Shown in pieces: positions 1-9,796 of a stretch of DNA of 29,412 nucleotides. This stretch comes from Gnetum montanum (taxonomy: Eukaryota > Streptophyta > Gnetopsida > Gnetales > Gnetaceae): positions 1,402 through 30,813 of the forward strand of contig MNCI01021020.1 of assembly GCA_015680685.1 (NCBI GenBank), given 5' to 3'. Numbering within the stretch: position 1 is the stretch's first letter; each line of letters opens with the position of its first letter. The translations under genes were made by a program, and so were the position numbers. Below the pieces are notes generated by a model that worked only from the letters and a program-made list of their open reading frames with translations, did no database searches and was not told where the DNA came from.

Positions 1-145
1 GCCGCAACAGCACACACACATACTCACATTAACTACTGAGTTATTTGGAGGTATCTGGGCCTTGGTGTAGCCAGAGACCAGCGGGCACCTAAATCCTGTT
101 CGAGGACACTCGTTGGCGGTCGCGTCCCAAACGGTCGCCAACAGT
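1..145. other. GC- and CpG-rich block of unknown origin
   Basis: This block is much richer in GC and CpG than the rest of the window; I count about nine CpG in 145 bases. It contains an inverted repeat, GTTGGCG at 112-118 against CGCCAAC at 136-142, and GGTCGC occurs at 118-123 and 133-138. No convincing reading frame is visible. It may be the edge of a different, younger or less methylated element that continues to the left of the window. I cannot name it. Confidence 0.4.
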
Positions 146-389
146 TCCAAAAAGCTACAAATAATGATAGAGATAATGTTTAGATAGATAGATGTAGCTT
201 TCTATGAATTGAAACTAGTTAAAGTCATGTTTGAATCAGATTATGAACTCATTGTGAATCATAGTTAGTTCCCATAACCATGAATGATGGTAGAAATAAT
301 GTTTTAACTTTGAGATTAGTGTAAGGACACCTATTTTGAATCCCTTCTTATCCCTATAAGAGAAAGATGAAAGGTTTTGGACAACTAGG

Positions 390-620
390 AAGATGTCTTG
401 GTCACATGAAAGATGTCTTACCTAAGAGCTGAGATAACACAGGAGATGTCCCAAATGCCTAGAAGACATCTTGTCGAGAAGAGAAGATGTCTTGCATTGA
501 GAAGAGATGTCTCTAGGAAGACATTTTGCAACTAGAGGAGATGTCTTGTCAAGATAAGAAACATCTTGCTTGAAAGCCAAGGTTGATAGAAAGACATCTT
601 GTTAAGCCTATAGACATCTT
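390..620. repeat. Periodic array of near-palindromic AAGATGTCTT/AAGACATCTT motifs
   Basis: Eleven copies or close variants of a near-palindromic ten-mer start at 390, 410, 443, 463, 484, 504, 518, 538, 558, 591 and 611, in both orientations. Successive spacings are 20, 33, 20, 21, 20, 14, 20, 20, 33 and 20. Seven are thus 20 or 21 bases, and the others fit 20 plus 13 or 14 alone. Sequence between the motifs is not clearly repeated. Two-helical-turn spacing suggests a protein-binding array in an LTR enhancer, but that is inference. Confidence 0.8.
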
Positions 621-1134
621 TTTTGATTAGGAAAAAGCTCTAATGTGGTTGTTTCAATGTGGAAATAGCCAAAAAATATGCGATCAATATTAGAAAGAGA
701 AAAAAATCTCTAAGTGAATTATGGAGAAATTTTCCCTAGGGTTCTTGATCTTATAATTGATAAATATTGATTATGTTTTCATGTTTTGCAGGGAGTGCTT
801 TAGAGAGGAAGAGATTGCATGAGAATGTATGTGTCTTTATGATTAATTATGTGTGTGATATTAGCCATTGTATCTCTTTGTGCATGGATCTTAATCTTGT
901 GTGTGTGGAAGAGATCTAGATCAATTGTTCTTTATATTGAGGTTAATCATATGTGTGGTTATAAGCTTCATGTTCTACAATATCATTGAGTGTGTGAGTA
1001 TTATGGTTCTATGGATTAGGTTCAATTGTATTTGTAATCTTCTTTCAATTAATTAAAGATAGTTAGTTTTCTTATTTTCTAGTAATTAAATTATCTTGCA
1101 TAATGTATAGTATATTTGAATTCACTGTGTGTTG

Positions 1135-1139
1135 AAGGG
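1135..1139. repeat. Target-site duplication, left of outer element
   Basis: AAGGG immediately left of the LTR start at 1140 matches AAGGA at 27692-27696 right of the outer 3' LTR, differing by one transition. Five bases is the usual duplication length for Ty3/gypsy elements. Confidence 0.75.
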
Positions 1140-2007
1140 TGATCAATCATTCAATAGGCTATGTCAATGGATGGGCATGTGTTGATGTAGCCCCATTGAT
1201 GTAGTCCCATCAATGCATGATTTGATGTGTCAATGCAGTGTCTAGTCTTGCTTATATAAATGCATGCACCCACTACATTTATGGCATGGTATGTCATTAG
1301 TGTAGCCAAGTTCTTGCAAATTTCTTCCACCATAGTTAGAATATTTTCTAAGTGCCCATGGTAATACTTCAAGGATTATATGGATCCTTCTTCAAGCATC
1401 AGTGTACTTGAACACTTTGATTTGATATGCCAATAATAAATACAAGATTCTTGGAATTCCTTGTAGCACTTAAGAATAGATTAATTTTTTCTTTCATGCA
1501 ATTTATTACTTATGCATTTTACATTCATGTTCTTAGTTAATTAATACATTTAATAATAACACATAAGTATGACTGCTTCAAACATATCGTTAATGCTTGA
1601 TAATCCTAGTGGTGTTATTACTTGGTTCACCTAGTAGCCTAATACTTGGTAACCTAGCAACATTTATAATAACTTCAAGATGTGCACGGTAGGTGGACCT
1701 AGATGCGTATGTTAGATTAAGACATTACATGGTTAATTAGTTAATTTACAATTAATTACCTTTGTTTCACACTTAGATTAAATCAAATAAAATATAAAAT
1801 ACAAATAAATATCATGTGCCTTGGCTTACACTTAACCATACACTTCAACTTACGCAAGTGAATCCAAGATGAAAATGATCATGTTCCTAAGTCACTATCT
1901 TTACCCATTGGTGCATTTAGGAGCTAAGTCCATGGAATTCAATAGGATCGCTAGTGCAACGTTTATGATTCATATGGTTGGGTGTAGGGACTACTTCTTT
2001 CTCATCA
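1140..2007 (+). repeat. 5' LTR of outer element
   Basis: This 868-bp LTR starts TGATCAATC and ends TCTCATCA, decayed forms of the family termini TGATGAGC/GCTCATCA. It aligns along its length with 26838-27691 on the same strand, and with 4296-5212 and 16656-17572 in reverse. It has a TATA box at 1253-1260 and a possible AATAAA signal at 1435-1440. U3 carries repeats of a GTTGATG-type motif. R/U5 carries repeats of a CTTGGTAACCTAG-type motif near 1596-1660. Confidence 0.93.
1253..1260 (+). promoter_or_regulatory. TATA box of outer 5' LTR
   Basis: TATATAAA is followed by ATGCATGCACCCAC, and the same arrangement occurs in the 3' LTR at 26933-26940. The corresponding site in the inner LTRs reads TATAAATA. 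Position and conservation support a core promoter marking the U3/R boundary. Confidence 0.75.
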
Positions 2008-2008
2008 T

Positions 2009-2026
2009 TGGCACCATTCTTGGAGA
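2009..2026 (+). promoter_or_regulatory. Primer binding site, tRNA-Asp type, decayed
   Basis: One base after the LTR, an 18-mer matches 12 of 18 positions of the plant tRNA-Asp complement TGGCGCCGTTGCCGGGGA. The inner copy's site is better preserved and supports this reading. Athila-type elements typically use tRNA-Asp. Confidence 0.8.
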
Positions 2027-2157
2027 TTTAGTCTATCTAAGTTTATTACATAGGAAAGACAGTGAAATCATCTAAAGATGTTGTAAAGGTTAATTTTCAC
2101 TAAATCATTAAGAACATAATAATAAAAAACATACATTATTTTTGAACAATCACTGAT

Positions 2158-4290
2158 ATGGCCTCTTTTCACAGGAAAGAATCTCCATTGCTAGTCACTG
2201 GCAGATCCAATCAAAGATAAGAAGTTCCAAACACGCAAGTGCCCCAGTAGTTTGAGGTTGTCTACATCCATCTAGATACTTACACTCTAGATTTCACCTT
2301 CATCTTGCATCATGATGAGCATCTACGATGGAGGAACATGGAGGATAACATTGTGTTGCCTTCCAACCAATTTTTTCCTGTGATGCTACTAAATAATCTT
2401 ATCAAGTTTGGCATTGCTAGACTTAATGCCAAATACAAGGTTCAAGATCAACTCTATTGGGATTATCATCTCATAGAAGCCCAATAGAAGAAAGATCAAT
2501 AGATGGAAGCTTGATATGAGGCTACAAAGAACAAAAGGTTTCCTACCCACTTATTCTTACAACCACACAAAGATGACAAGGACTTCTTTTCAAGACAATC
2601 CTAATACACTGATTCTCTACCTTTCTTTGATGGGGAGACCCTTAACCAACAGTTGCAATCAACTATGAACAACCTTGGTAATGGGAGGAATGGATCTCAA
2701 GACCAAGGAACCTCAAAATATGGAAGCCACAGCCAATCACCCAAGGGCAAGAATAATGATAAGCATCAAGAGAAAGATAAACATGGTGATTGAGGTAGGG
2801 ACTAAAGAAGAGGAGATAATAGGCATCATTTTGGTGCTAATTCTTCTTCCTCCTTGCTTTCATCATCATCCTCATGATCTTATTCCTCCAATTCTAACAA
2901 GAGAAGTAGAGGTAAGGATTGTGGAAAGAGTAACAAACATCATGATGGAGATGAATGGTGAGATAGGGATGATTGTAGATTCCTTGAGACAACAAGAACC
3001 ATGGGCATGAACAATATTAGGGGCATGGACATCACAGAGAATGAAGACACAACATGACTCATCATAGGCATCATGACCATGATAGGGACCACAGAGACCA
3101 CTATGATTATGATGAGCCTTTACTAGCTACAAGAAATATGTTAAACATTTTAGAGGTTGTTAGAATTTCCACCAAGCACTTGAAGGATAGCCACATCAAA
3201 TAGCTAGATATGAATAATATCCCCAAGTTTAAGGGGGGATATAATTCATATTCACAAAATCATTTGCAAGCTTTTCATGATGCATGTGCCTTGCAAAATG
3301 TGGAGAATGAATGGAAAAAGCTGAAATTGTTCTCAAGGACACTCATAAAGTAAGCAAAAAGTTGGTGCCAGTTCTTGGAACTGGAATCTATTCAACAATG
3401 GAGTACAATGTTGAAGCTATTCAATGAAAACTACCAAATGTACTACATAGTGTCCAAACTATGAAGGCAAATCCAAGGTTGGAAAAAAGGCACTCATGAG
3501 TCCTTAGATACAACCATGGGTAGCTACTACTCTTTATTACATTGATGCCTAGGCTTAGAATTGAAATAATGAGAATCCTTAGGGTCTATACCCAAGGGGA
3601 ACTTTTTGAGTTGAGGGCCCATTATATCCAAAGGTTCATCAAGAAAGTGGCCAAAGAGGAAGTAGAGATAAAAAATGGGAAAGTGTAGAAGAGTACAACA
3701 GATATCTCTCCATTCGTAAGAGGGAGGTCTATTTCTGTGAGAATGAGGAGGAGGCATGACTTGATGAAGTGGTGTAGAGAAAAACATTTCTAATTAGAAA
3801 TTTGTTACTAAAATATTAGCTAAGGTGGATAAGATCTGGGACTCCTTGGACGAGAAGTTTCAAACTACTTTGAAGATTGTAGAGGAGCGTAGTAGTTAAG
3901 GAGGTAGTGGACATGAATGAAGGAAGAAGAAGGATGCTAAATGGAAATATCGTAAGGATAAGTATAAAGCTACAATAGTAGATGAGGTTCTAGATTTAGA
4001 ATATGATGATGATGGGTGTGACATTTTTCAATATGAACATGTTAAGGGATGTTGCTCTATATTGTTACACTTATAAGAATCTAGGATGTACGCTTTAAAT
4101 CCTAGATTGACAAAATGACAAGCACCCAAGAGGTTGTCTTATTTGCAAGGAAACTATCGACAATAATTTCACCAAAAAGCTTACTATCTGAGTGGTGCAC
4201 CATGTCAACCTCAAGAACAGTACTAATAGTGGCTACAACCACAATCATGGGGGATCTCGTCTCCAAGGCAACAATATCCTTATTGCCAAC
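2158..4290 (+). pseudogene. gag: gag of outer element, 5' part, up to the inner insertion
   Basis: This is the structural capsid/nucleocapsid gene. The start at 2158 (MASFHRKES) aligns with MSSSHKCED of the inner copy. A His/Asp-rich stretch (about 3050-3125) precedes the core. The retrotransposon gag core (about 3130-3540) shows LDMNNIPKFKGGYN, FHDACALQN and WSTMLKLFNENYQMY, with several stops. At 4017-4052 lies a zinc knuckle of the form Cys-x2-[Cys to Phe]-x3-His-x3-Cys, which resembles the Athila gag knuckle spacing but has its second Cys lost. A Pro/Gln/Tyr-rich tail follows and is cut at 4290 by the inner element; it resumes at 17578. There are stops and shifts throughout, so this is not functional. 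Confidence 0.9.
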
Positions 4291-4295
4291 TTGAT
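4291..4295. repeat. Target-site duplication, left of inner element
   Basis: TTGAT here matches CTGAT at 17573-17577, one transition apart. Collapsing the two restores AACTTGAT followed by CCTTATGGATATTATG, which matches the uninterrupted inner gag (AACTAGAT then CCATATGGATACTATG). Confidence 0.9.
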
Positions 4296-5212
4296 TGCTG
4301 AGCAATGAGGTACCCCTACATCCAACCATACGAATCAAAGCATTCATGTGTGATTCAATCAAATTTTGTGGACTTTATGGTTTCCAATGCACTAGTCTTC
4401 TAGGCAGTGAACCTTTCCCTAAGGTCATTTCTTGTCTTTCCAATTACACTTGTGAAGCACATGGTATGGTTAAGTGTAATTGAGGCATACCATTTTTATA
4501 GTTTTATGCTTTATAGTCTTGGTGATTGAATAGAGATAAAGACAAGGTAATTTAATGGCTAATTCAATGTAACTAACCTAATATCCTCTAGCTAATCCTA
4601 ATATAGGTATCCAGTCCCACTTTCCATACATGTCCTAAACCCACGTATCCACTATTGAGTTACCAAGTGCTACGTTACTAGATATACCAAGCAAAAATGC
4701 TGTTGGGATTACCAAGCGAATACATGTTATGCTCGAAGTAGTTGTACTTATGTATTTAATCTATTTAGCTTATCTTACTTAATTATCTTAATTAGTAGAA
4801 AACATTGAATAAGTAATTGAAAACATTAAATGCATAAATGAAATATTTAATCTATCTAAAATGCTACAAGGTTTATCAAAAAGGTCATCTTTATTGCTGC
4901 ACATACTATCGTGCTTAGGTACAACAATGCTTGAGTAAAGATCTATACACGTAATGACTCCTGCTACATGCACTTAGGAAAAATATTCGAACTTTCAAAT
5001 AGACAAATTGCAAGAGTTATGCTACTACTATGAGAATTGAATGCCATAAATGTGGCTAGTGGCTCGTATTTATAAACTGGGATAGACCCCTGCGTTGATG
5101 AGGTTGCATCAACGTAATTGACTACGTCAATGGGGCCTCGTCAACATAGTAGACTACATCGATGAGACCTCGTTGATAGGGCCTAGTTGACAAGACAAAC
5201 CAAAGCTCATCA
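4296..5212 (-). repeat. 3' LTR of inner element
   Basis: The 917-bp LTR reads TGATGAGC at its 5' end (plus 5212-5205) and ends GCTCAGCA (plus 4303-4296), one change from the expected GCTCATCA. It aligns end to end with 16656-17572. U3 has clustered GTTGATGAGG/GGCCTCGTCAAC-type repeats around 5090-5190. R/U5 has tandem TTACCAAG-type units around 4660-4730 (plus strand). It is preceded in sense direction by a purine tract rather than a gene. Confidence 0.95.
5067..5076 (-). promoter_or_regulatory. TATA box of inner 3' LTR
   Basis: On the minus strand the site reads TTTATAAATA. It is conserved in the partner LTR at 17430-17437 and lies just downstream of the U3 repeats. Confidence 0.7.
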
Positions 5213-5221
5213 TATCTCCAC
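5213..5221 (-). promoter_or_regulatory. Polypurine tract of inner element
   Basis: The minus strand reads GTGGAGATA directly before the LTR start. The outer copy has GTGGGGATA at 26829-26837 in the same place. This is the usual site for plus-strand DNA priming, although here it is short. Confidence 0.7.
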
Positions 5222-5541
5222 GACTGAATGAAAACTCATCCTCAAGTTCTTTACAAAATTGGAAAGGTATGAAATTATTGACTAACTTTGAAATAACAAA
5301 ACAAAATAAGACAAAATGGACATAAAATTAAGTGCCTAGTGTACGGATCAACACATTACAAAAATTACAATGTTCATGACACAAAATTGAACACCATGAC
5401 ATGATTCTTCAAAACTGGATAGCACGTTCTTTGATGGCATGAAGCTGATGAAAAGGATCAAATAGTCCCAAGTAATGGTGGCTTCTAAGGTTCTGATGGA
5501 CCTTCACTAACTTCATGCACATGTGGTGGCAAAGGCGACAG

Positions 5542-8318
5542 CTATCCTACTACTATTGCTACTTTAGGTAAAAGGTGAAAAGCATTCATTAATACCTTCA
5601 TTTTCTCTTCTTTACTCCTAGGATCATTTACAGTCCACATAGCTTCGATGATGTGGGCCAGGGTTGGAACATCCCAAAGACAAGGCAAAATAGGAAACAA
5701 CTCCTTCACATTGACAAACCAAGCCATGAATTGTTTGTGCTTAATGTCAAATGCTCGAAGTGTGTCTTGTAGTGCCTGGTAGTTGTTCATTCTTTTGGTT
5801 AAGTTCTCTACAACTGATCTCTGGTTGGTGAATTTCTCCTTGAGAACCTTCAATTCAGCATTCACAACTACAAGATTTTACTTGGTGTCTTTATGAGTCT
5901 TAAACTCAGCCTCATACACCAAGTATGAGCTAGCCACTTACTTTTCAAGTTCAAACCATAGTCGTCTGGTAGTTAGCATCACCACATTTGCATAGTAGAG
6001 ATTGGATAGCTCCATGTACTCCATCTTCTCTTCATTCTGCAACTACTTCATGCAAATTTCTACCTTATTGTAGGAATCAATCCCATTGATGATGGATTGC
6101 CATAATTCTCTACCTTGTTGGAGTTGCTAGAGGACCTTATTAACTTTTTCCTTTGCCAGTTGGATATTCTTTTCATTCACCTCCTTTGTAGACCAACCTA
6201 GCCTCTGTAATGATGTTTAACTTTCTTGAATTTTAGAGCCTCACTCTTCCAAGTGACAATCTCAATACCTAACTTCTAATGTAAGGCATGGACCTTCTCC
6301 ATGGAGAGGTTACGATTCTCCACTTCCAATCTCCTCAATTTTGTATTTGCCATAGCAAGCTACTCCTGCTATTGATAGATAAATTCTTTTAACTATTATT
6401 TTTTCACATCAACATTTTGCAGAAGATGGTTTTCTATGGTCAAGGTCTCATTTTCTTGTCAAGTCTACATCAAGTCCCTCCATACTAAATGAGTTGTAGC
6501 TTCTACTATGAACTAATTAAAGATTGTCATTAAAATTTCTCCCTTAACCCACTTAAGCTATTCTTGAAGTTGTTGAAAAGCTTCATCTTGTGTCAGTGCA
6601 AGGTTGATAAAAGCAAGGTTAATAATTCGGGCATGCAATTTGGCAACTTCTGCAACCAAGTATTGATTATGTGCTTAAGCTATTTCAAGTTGCCCTTCTA
6701 AAATGAGGCACTTTCGCTTTGCCTTCAATAGCTTTGACTGGGTTGTAGTGATGGTGCTTGAAAAATCAAAGATATCTGAAATTGGTTGCCCAATTCCCAC
6801 CAGTTGATTCAGCAGTTCTTCATGCAGGGTTGTGCTTAGTCTCCTGTTGATTATCCCTATAGATGCCTGCACATCTCTTAGTGTAGGAACATCTAATTCA
6901 AGCATCGTAGGTGTGTTTGATGCCTTAGTGACTTGATGATCAATGATCTCTACAACTATCTCTTACTTTTGGTGCTGCATCATCAAAATGGTTGCCTCCT
7001 CACCCTCCTCCAAGTGCACTGAAAAGGAAGTGACATTCTCAAAGATTTCTAGGAATAAACAGTGCTGAGAGAGAGACATTGTTACCTATCAGGCACTTAG
7101 ATTCAACCTCATAGGAAACTGCATTTTTTGGATAAACACTATTGATCCGCCTCCCTCCATTTGGATAATTGTACGAGCCACTTCTCTAAGGTGACTCATG
7201 GCTGGTCTATACATAGATGGATCTCCACCACTAGTTCCTACCTACTACTCTCATTGTTATAAAAACTTCTCTCAAAAGTTTTGCATGTTTTCAACCATAG
7301 TGCAGGCCTCTGATGTTTGCTCATGAGTAGGTGGTGGAGGTGGATGTTGCTGCTCCTCTTCTGTGATCATGGTAGGTGTCTTATCCTTCATGAACTTAGC
7401 CCACAAAGCACTAGGAGCATGCCTAAGTATATTAGCTGTGTAGTAGACTATCCCTACCCTTTTGCATAATTTTCTGATTAGGCAAGGAAAAGGTAGGATC
7501 TTTCTTCCATGTGCATTCTCCTTGAAGCACTTCTTTATTTCTAGATAGATTAGTTGTGGAAGATTTGCTAGAAATTTTTCCCTTAGAGTGATGCATGCTT
7601 GGATGAAGAAGGTTGTCATGTTACTGGGCCTCACTGTTTGATTGAGGTGATAGGTCGCTATCTTGAAATAGGCTTGTTTTGCTAGTGTGAGTACACCAAA
7701 CTCTTTACGGTCAACCCCATAACACCGTTGCATCCACTCCTTCTTTGCTCCAGGGTCACCTTGTGTTGATAACTCTACCAACTGTGTTCTTGTGTCTGGC
7801 AACCCAAGGACCTATGCAATGGACTCCACTAAGTAAGACACTTAGACATCCTTGATTTTCATAACATATCCTATTTTCCTATTATTCTAGAAGAGATACA
7901 TTTCTCCCATGTACCACTCCCCACTAAAAGTAATGATTGGCCAGATGGGAGAGGCTTGCAGTTGAGTTTTGACTTCTTCTAGAGCTCATTCAAGGGATGG
8001 TCCAAAATTCAATTCTTGGAGAACTAAGCATGGGACCTCATATCTTCCAATTATGTCGAGACAAGCTTGTGTGAGTGTGACTTCCAATCTGGGTACAGGG
8101 CCTCACACTTCATCTCTCTATGAATGTTTAAATGTGGCTGCCCCTTTAGGAATCTATTAGATATATTCCACCTCAACCTCATATTTGAGAGGTCCTATTG
8201 CATGGGTTGCCTTAGCTTGTTCATGACCATGTTCTTGTTGGCCCCTTCCTCTTGTGGGTTGTTTCTCCTATGGTTGCAATGGTCCTTCCTCCTACGGTCT
8301 TGTTGGTCTTGGTGCCAT
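5542..8318 (-). pseudogene. ORF3 of inner element: third ORF downstream of integrase, coiled-coil protein
   Basis: This reading frame is about 2.8 kb and starts MAPRPTRP; the outer copy starts MAPKRGPWGEG. One frame is kept from 8318 to at least 6675 despite roughly ten stops, with a shift before 5865. The open piece at 7272-7802 has PFPCLIRKLCKRVGI, a pattern I associate with the Pfam 'putative plant transposon protein' domain (PF20167); this is from memory and unverified. A Gln/Pro-rich stretch (EEEQQHPPPPP) follows, then a long Lys/Glu/Leu-rich region likely to be coiled coil. The end is strongly conserved with the outer copy (SVVENL, KRMNNY, WFVNVKELFP). No signal peptide or clear membrane segment is visible, so it does not look like the env-like gene of classic Athila elements. 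Function unknown. Confidence 0.8.
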
Positions 8319-8759
8319 TTGTAATCACACATAACAATGGATTAGTAATTATTATGTAACTCAAAATTATTGGAATATCTTATCTCATAAGAAAGCTACA
8401 TTTGGCTAAGGTATGATTATAGATAGATAAATTAGATATTTAATTATTAATTTAATCTTTTTTTCACCGAAGTTGTTAAAGGGGTTAAATTTGTTCAAAA
8501 AGTTATGATTTAATAACACTTCATATCTTAACCTTTGGGGGAGTTAGAAAAAATTTCAAAAAATTTTGTATTGAAACTGTGGGGTTTGCTACCCCCACAA
8601 CTAAGAGCTTACCTCTAGTAACTATAGGATTGAAGAACAGGGTTATTTGGATAAACGGTATGTGAGTTAAAGGCTTGGGAAGGTTTTGGGCTTTAAAAAA
8701 TTGCAAAAAATCCTTGGGCATTACAAACCAAATGTGAAAAATTCCTAAGTGTTGAATGG
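8319..8759 (-). other. Leader of ORF3 with a candidate intron
   Basis: About 440 bases between the internal TATA box and the ORF3 start contain no long frame. A donor-like GAG/GTAAGC lies at plus 8613-8607 and aligns with GAG/GTGAGA at 23285-23293 of the outer copy. The outer copy has an acceptor-like GATCACAG directly before the ATG; here the equivalent ends in AA. An intron of about 294 bases is possible but unproven. Confidence 0.35.
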
Positions 8760-8767
8760 TATTTATA
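8760..8767 (-). promoter_or_regulatory. Internal TATA box upstream of ORF3
   Basis: TATAAATA on the minus strand is identical to the octamer at 23131-23138 in the outer copy, and both lie between integrase and ORF3. It has the same form as the inner LTR TATA box. An internal promoter for ORF3 is the simplest reading. Confidence 0.6.
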
Positions 8768-8782
8768 GTATTTTTGTACTAT

Positions 8783-8835
8783 GTTGATGGGGCCTAGTCA
8801 ACGTGATCTACTACATCAATGAGGCCAAGTTGATG
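8783..8835 (-). repeat. LTR-U3-like segment in front of the internal TATA box
   Basis: Ungapped by hand, this 53-base stretch matches 40 of 53 bases of the LTR U3 at 5126-5178 in the same orientation, including the shared block ATGGGGCCT. It lies 15 bases upstream (in sense) of the internal TATA box. A duplicated or captured piece of LTR promoter is likely. Confidence 0.7.
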
Positions 8836-9645
8836 CAGCTGTTGATCATCGTTGGCTTTTATTGATGTGGTTAAAACTTGAAGATTACAAAAATATTTTG
8901 AATGAAATTAGGATCAAATGGAAGCCCAAACAGCCATGAACATGATGAAAATATGAGAAGAGGGTGTTGAAGTCCCAAAAATTAAGAAAAATAGGAAAAA
9001 TGGGGTGGAAAATGAGAGTTCAAGAACACAGAGTGGATTGCATAATGGAATATGATTATAAAAATACCAAAGATAAGGGACTTAACTAACTAGACTAAGA
9101 GATATGCACATGGGTCCTCCCCATAGTAGGAACATGTCCTTGTTGCCCTTACATAACTCTAACTAAGGAGTCCATGGGTCCCACAATTGATTAATGGTCA
9201 TGAAAAGTTAAGGACCAACCAAAAAGAATCTATCCAAGAATTCCAACATGTCAAACTGAGACATCAAGCATAACATGGAAACTGGTAGTAAGGTGAGTTA
9301 TGGCAACATTAAACAGATGATTGAGAAGGTGGGATGGAATCCTGAATTGAGGTCACAAGAAGTACCTTGTGGAATATGTGTTTACAATGACCTAAGAAGA
9401 TCCATCCTTAGTCTAGACCAAAACCAGCATCTTTTAGTAACTTCGCATCACCACTCCAAGACCAATCCATCCACTCAAGACACAAGAGCGCACCCATAAA
9501 ACAACCACTATTTCAAAAAGAGAAGAAAAGAGAAGTAGGAAGTAAGAGAGAGAGGGCCTTAGTTAGAGGGGACCCTCAGGCCTGGATGCATGTCTTTCTA
9601 GTCCCATAACCAGTGCTTGTAGCCCATTTATTTGTCTAAGTGATG

Positions 9646-9694
9646 TGCTTTGAATTCCCATCATGTTTTCTTTTGAAATGGGAACCACACCATG
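9646..9694 (-). repeat. Conserved hairpin motif, copy 1
   Basis: The left arm TGCTTTGAATTCCCAT (9646-9661) and right arm ATGGGAACCACACCATG (9678-9694) can pair through TTCCCAT/ATGGGAA with a loop of about 16. The same motif occurs next door (9729-9796) and in the outer copy (22262-22303). Confidence 0.7.
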
Positions 9695-9728
9695 AAAAGG
9701 CTTATTTTTTTATTATGTCTAAGGGGTA

Positions 9729-9796
9729 TGCTTTGAATTCCCATTGTTTTTTTTTTCTTTTTTCTCTTTTTTTTTTCATATGGGAACCACACCATG
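9729..9796 (-). repeat. Conserved hairpin motif, copy 2, with T-rich loop
   Basis: The same arms recur at 9729-9744 and 9780-9796, separated by a T-rich run (9745-9778, A-rich in the element's sense) that seems to have expanded. The tandem duplication is seen only in the inner copy. Confidence 0.7.

Larger units (their letters stand above)
146..1139 (+). repeat. Left flank of the nest, probably remnant LTR/leader of the oldest element
   Basis: No gene is visible. The stretch is AT-rich and holds the AAGATGTCTT array (390-620) and then a T-rich region with LTR-like character up to the outer element. The case for an LTR is positional: across the outer element the right flank continues with a tRNA-iMet-type primer site 35 bases after the outer duplication, followed by a gag. 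Joined together, 1-1139 would therefore lie where the 5' LTR of that gag should be. A possible LTR start is TGTAAGGACACC at 320, but the edge is uncertain. A copia or gypsy LTR cannot be told apart from this alone. Confidence 0.4.

Noticed and set aside
10-20. CA microsatellite at the window start
   Set aside because: Only about five units, too short to be meaningful.
1151-1372. Minus-strand frame inside the outer 5' LTR, and a similar one at 26819-27013
   Set aside because: Both lie across the LTR promoter region in the same position because the LTRs are copies; there is no sign of coding.
8124-8324. Plus-strand frames at 7969-8160 and 8124-8324
   Set aside because: They are antisense to the start of ORF3, which aligns with the outer copy on the other strand.
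8340-8870. A solo LTR between integrase and ORF3 of the inner element
   Set aside because: Only about 53 bases of U3 and the TATA box resemble the LTR; no TGATGAGC/GCTCATCA ends or R/U5 part are seen, and the outer copy has the TATA box in the same place, so an old internal promoter fits better.
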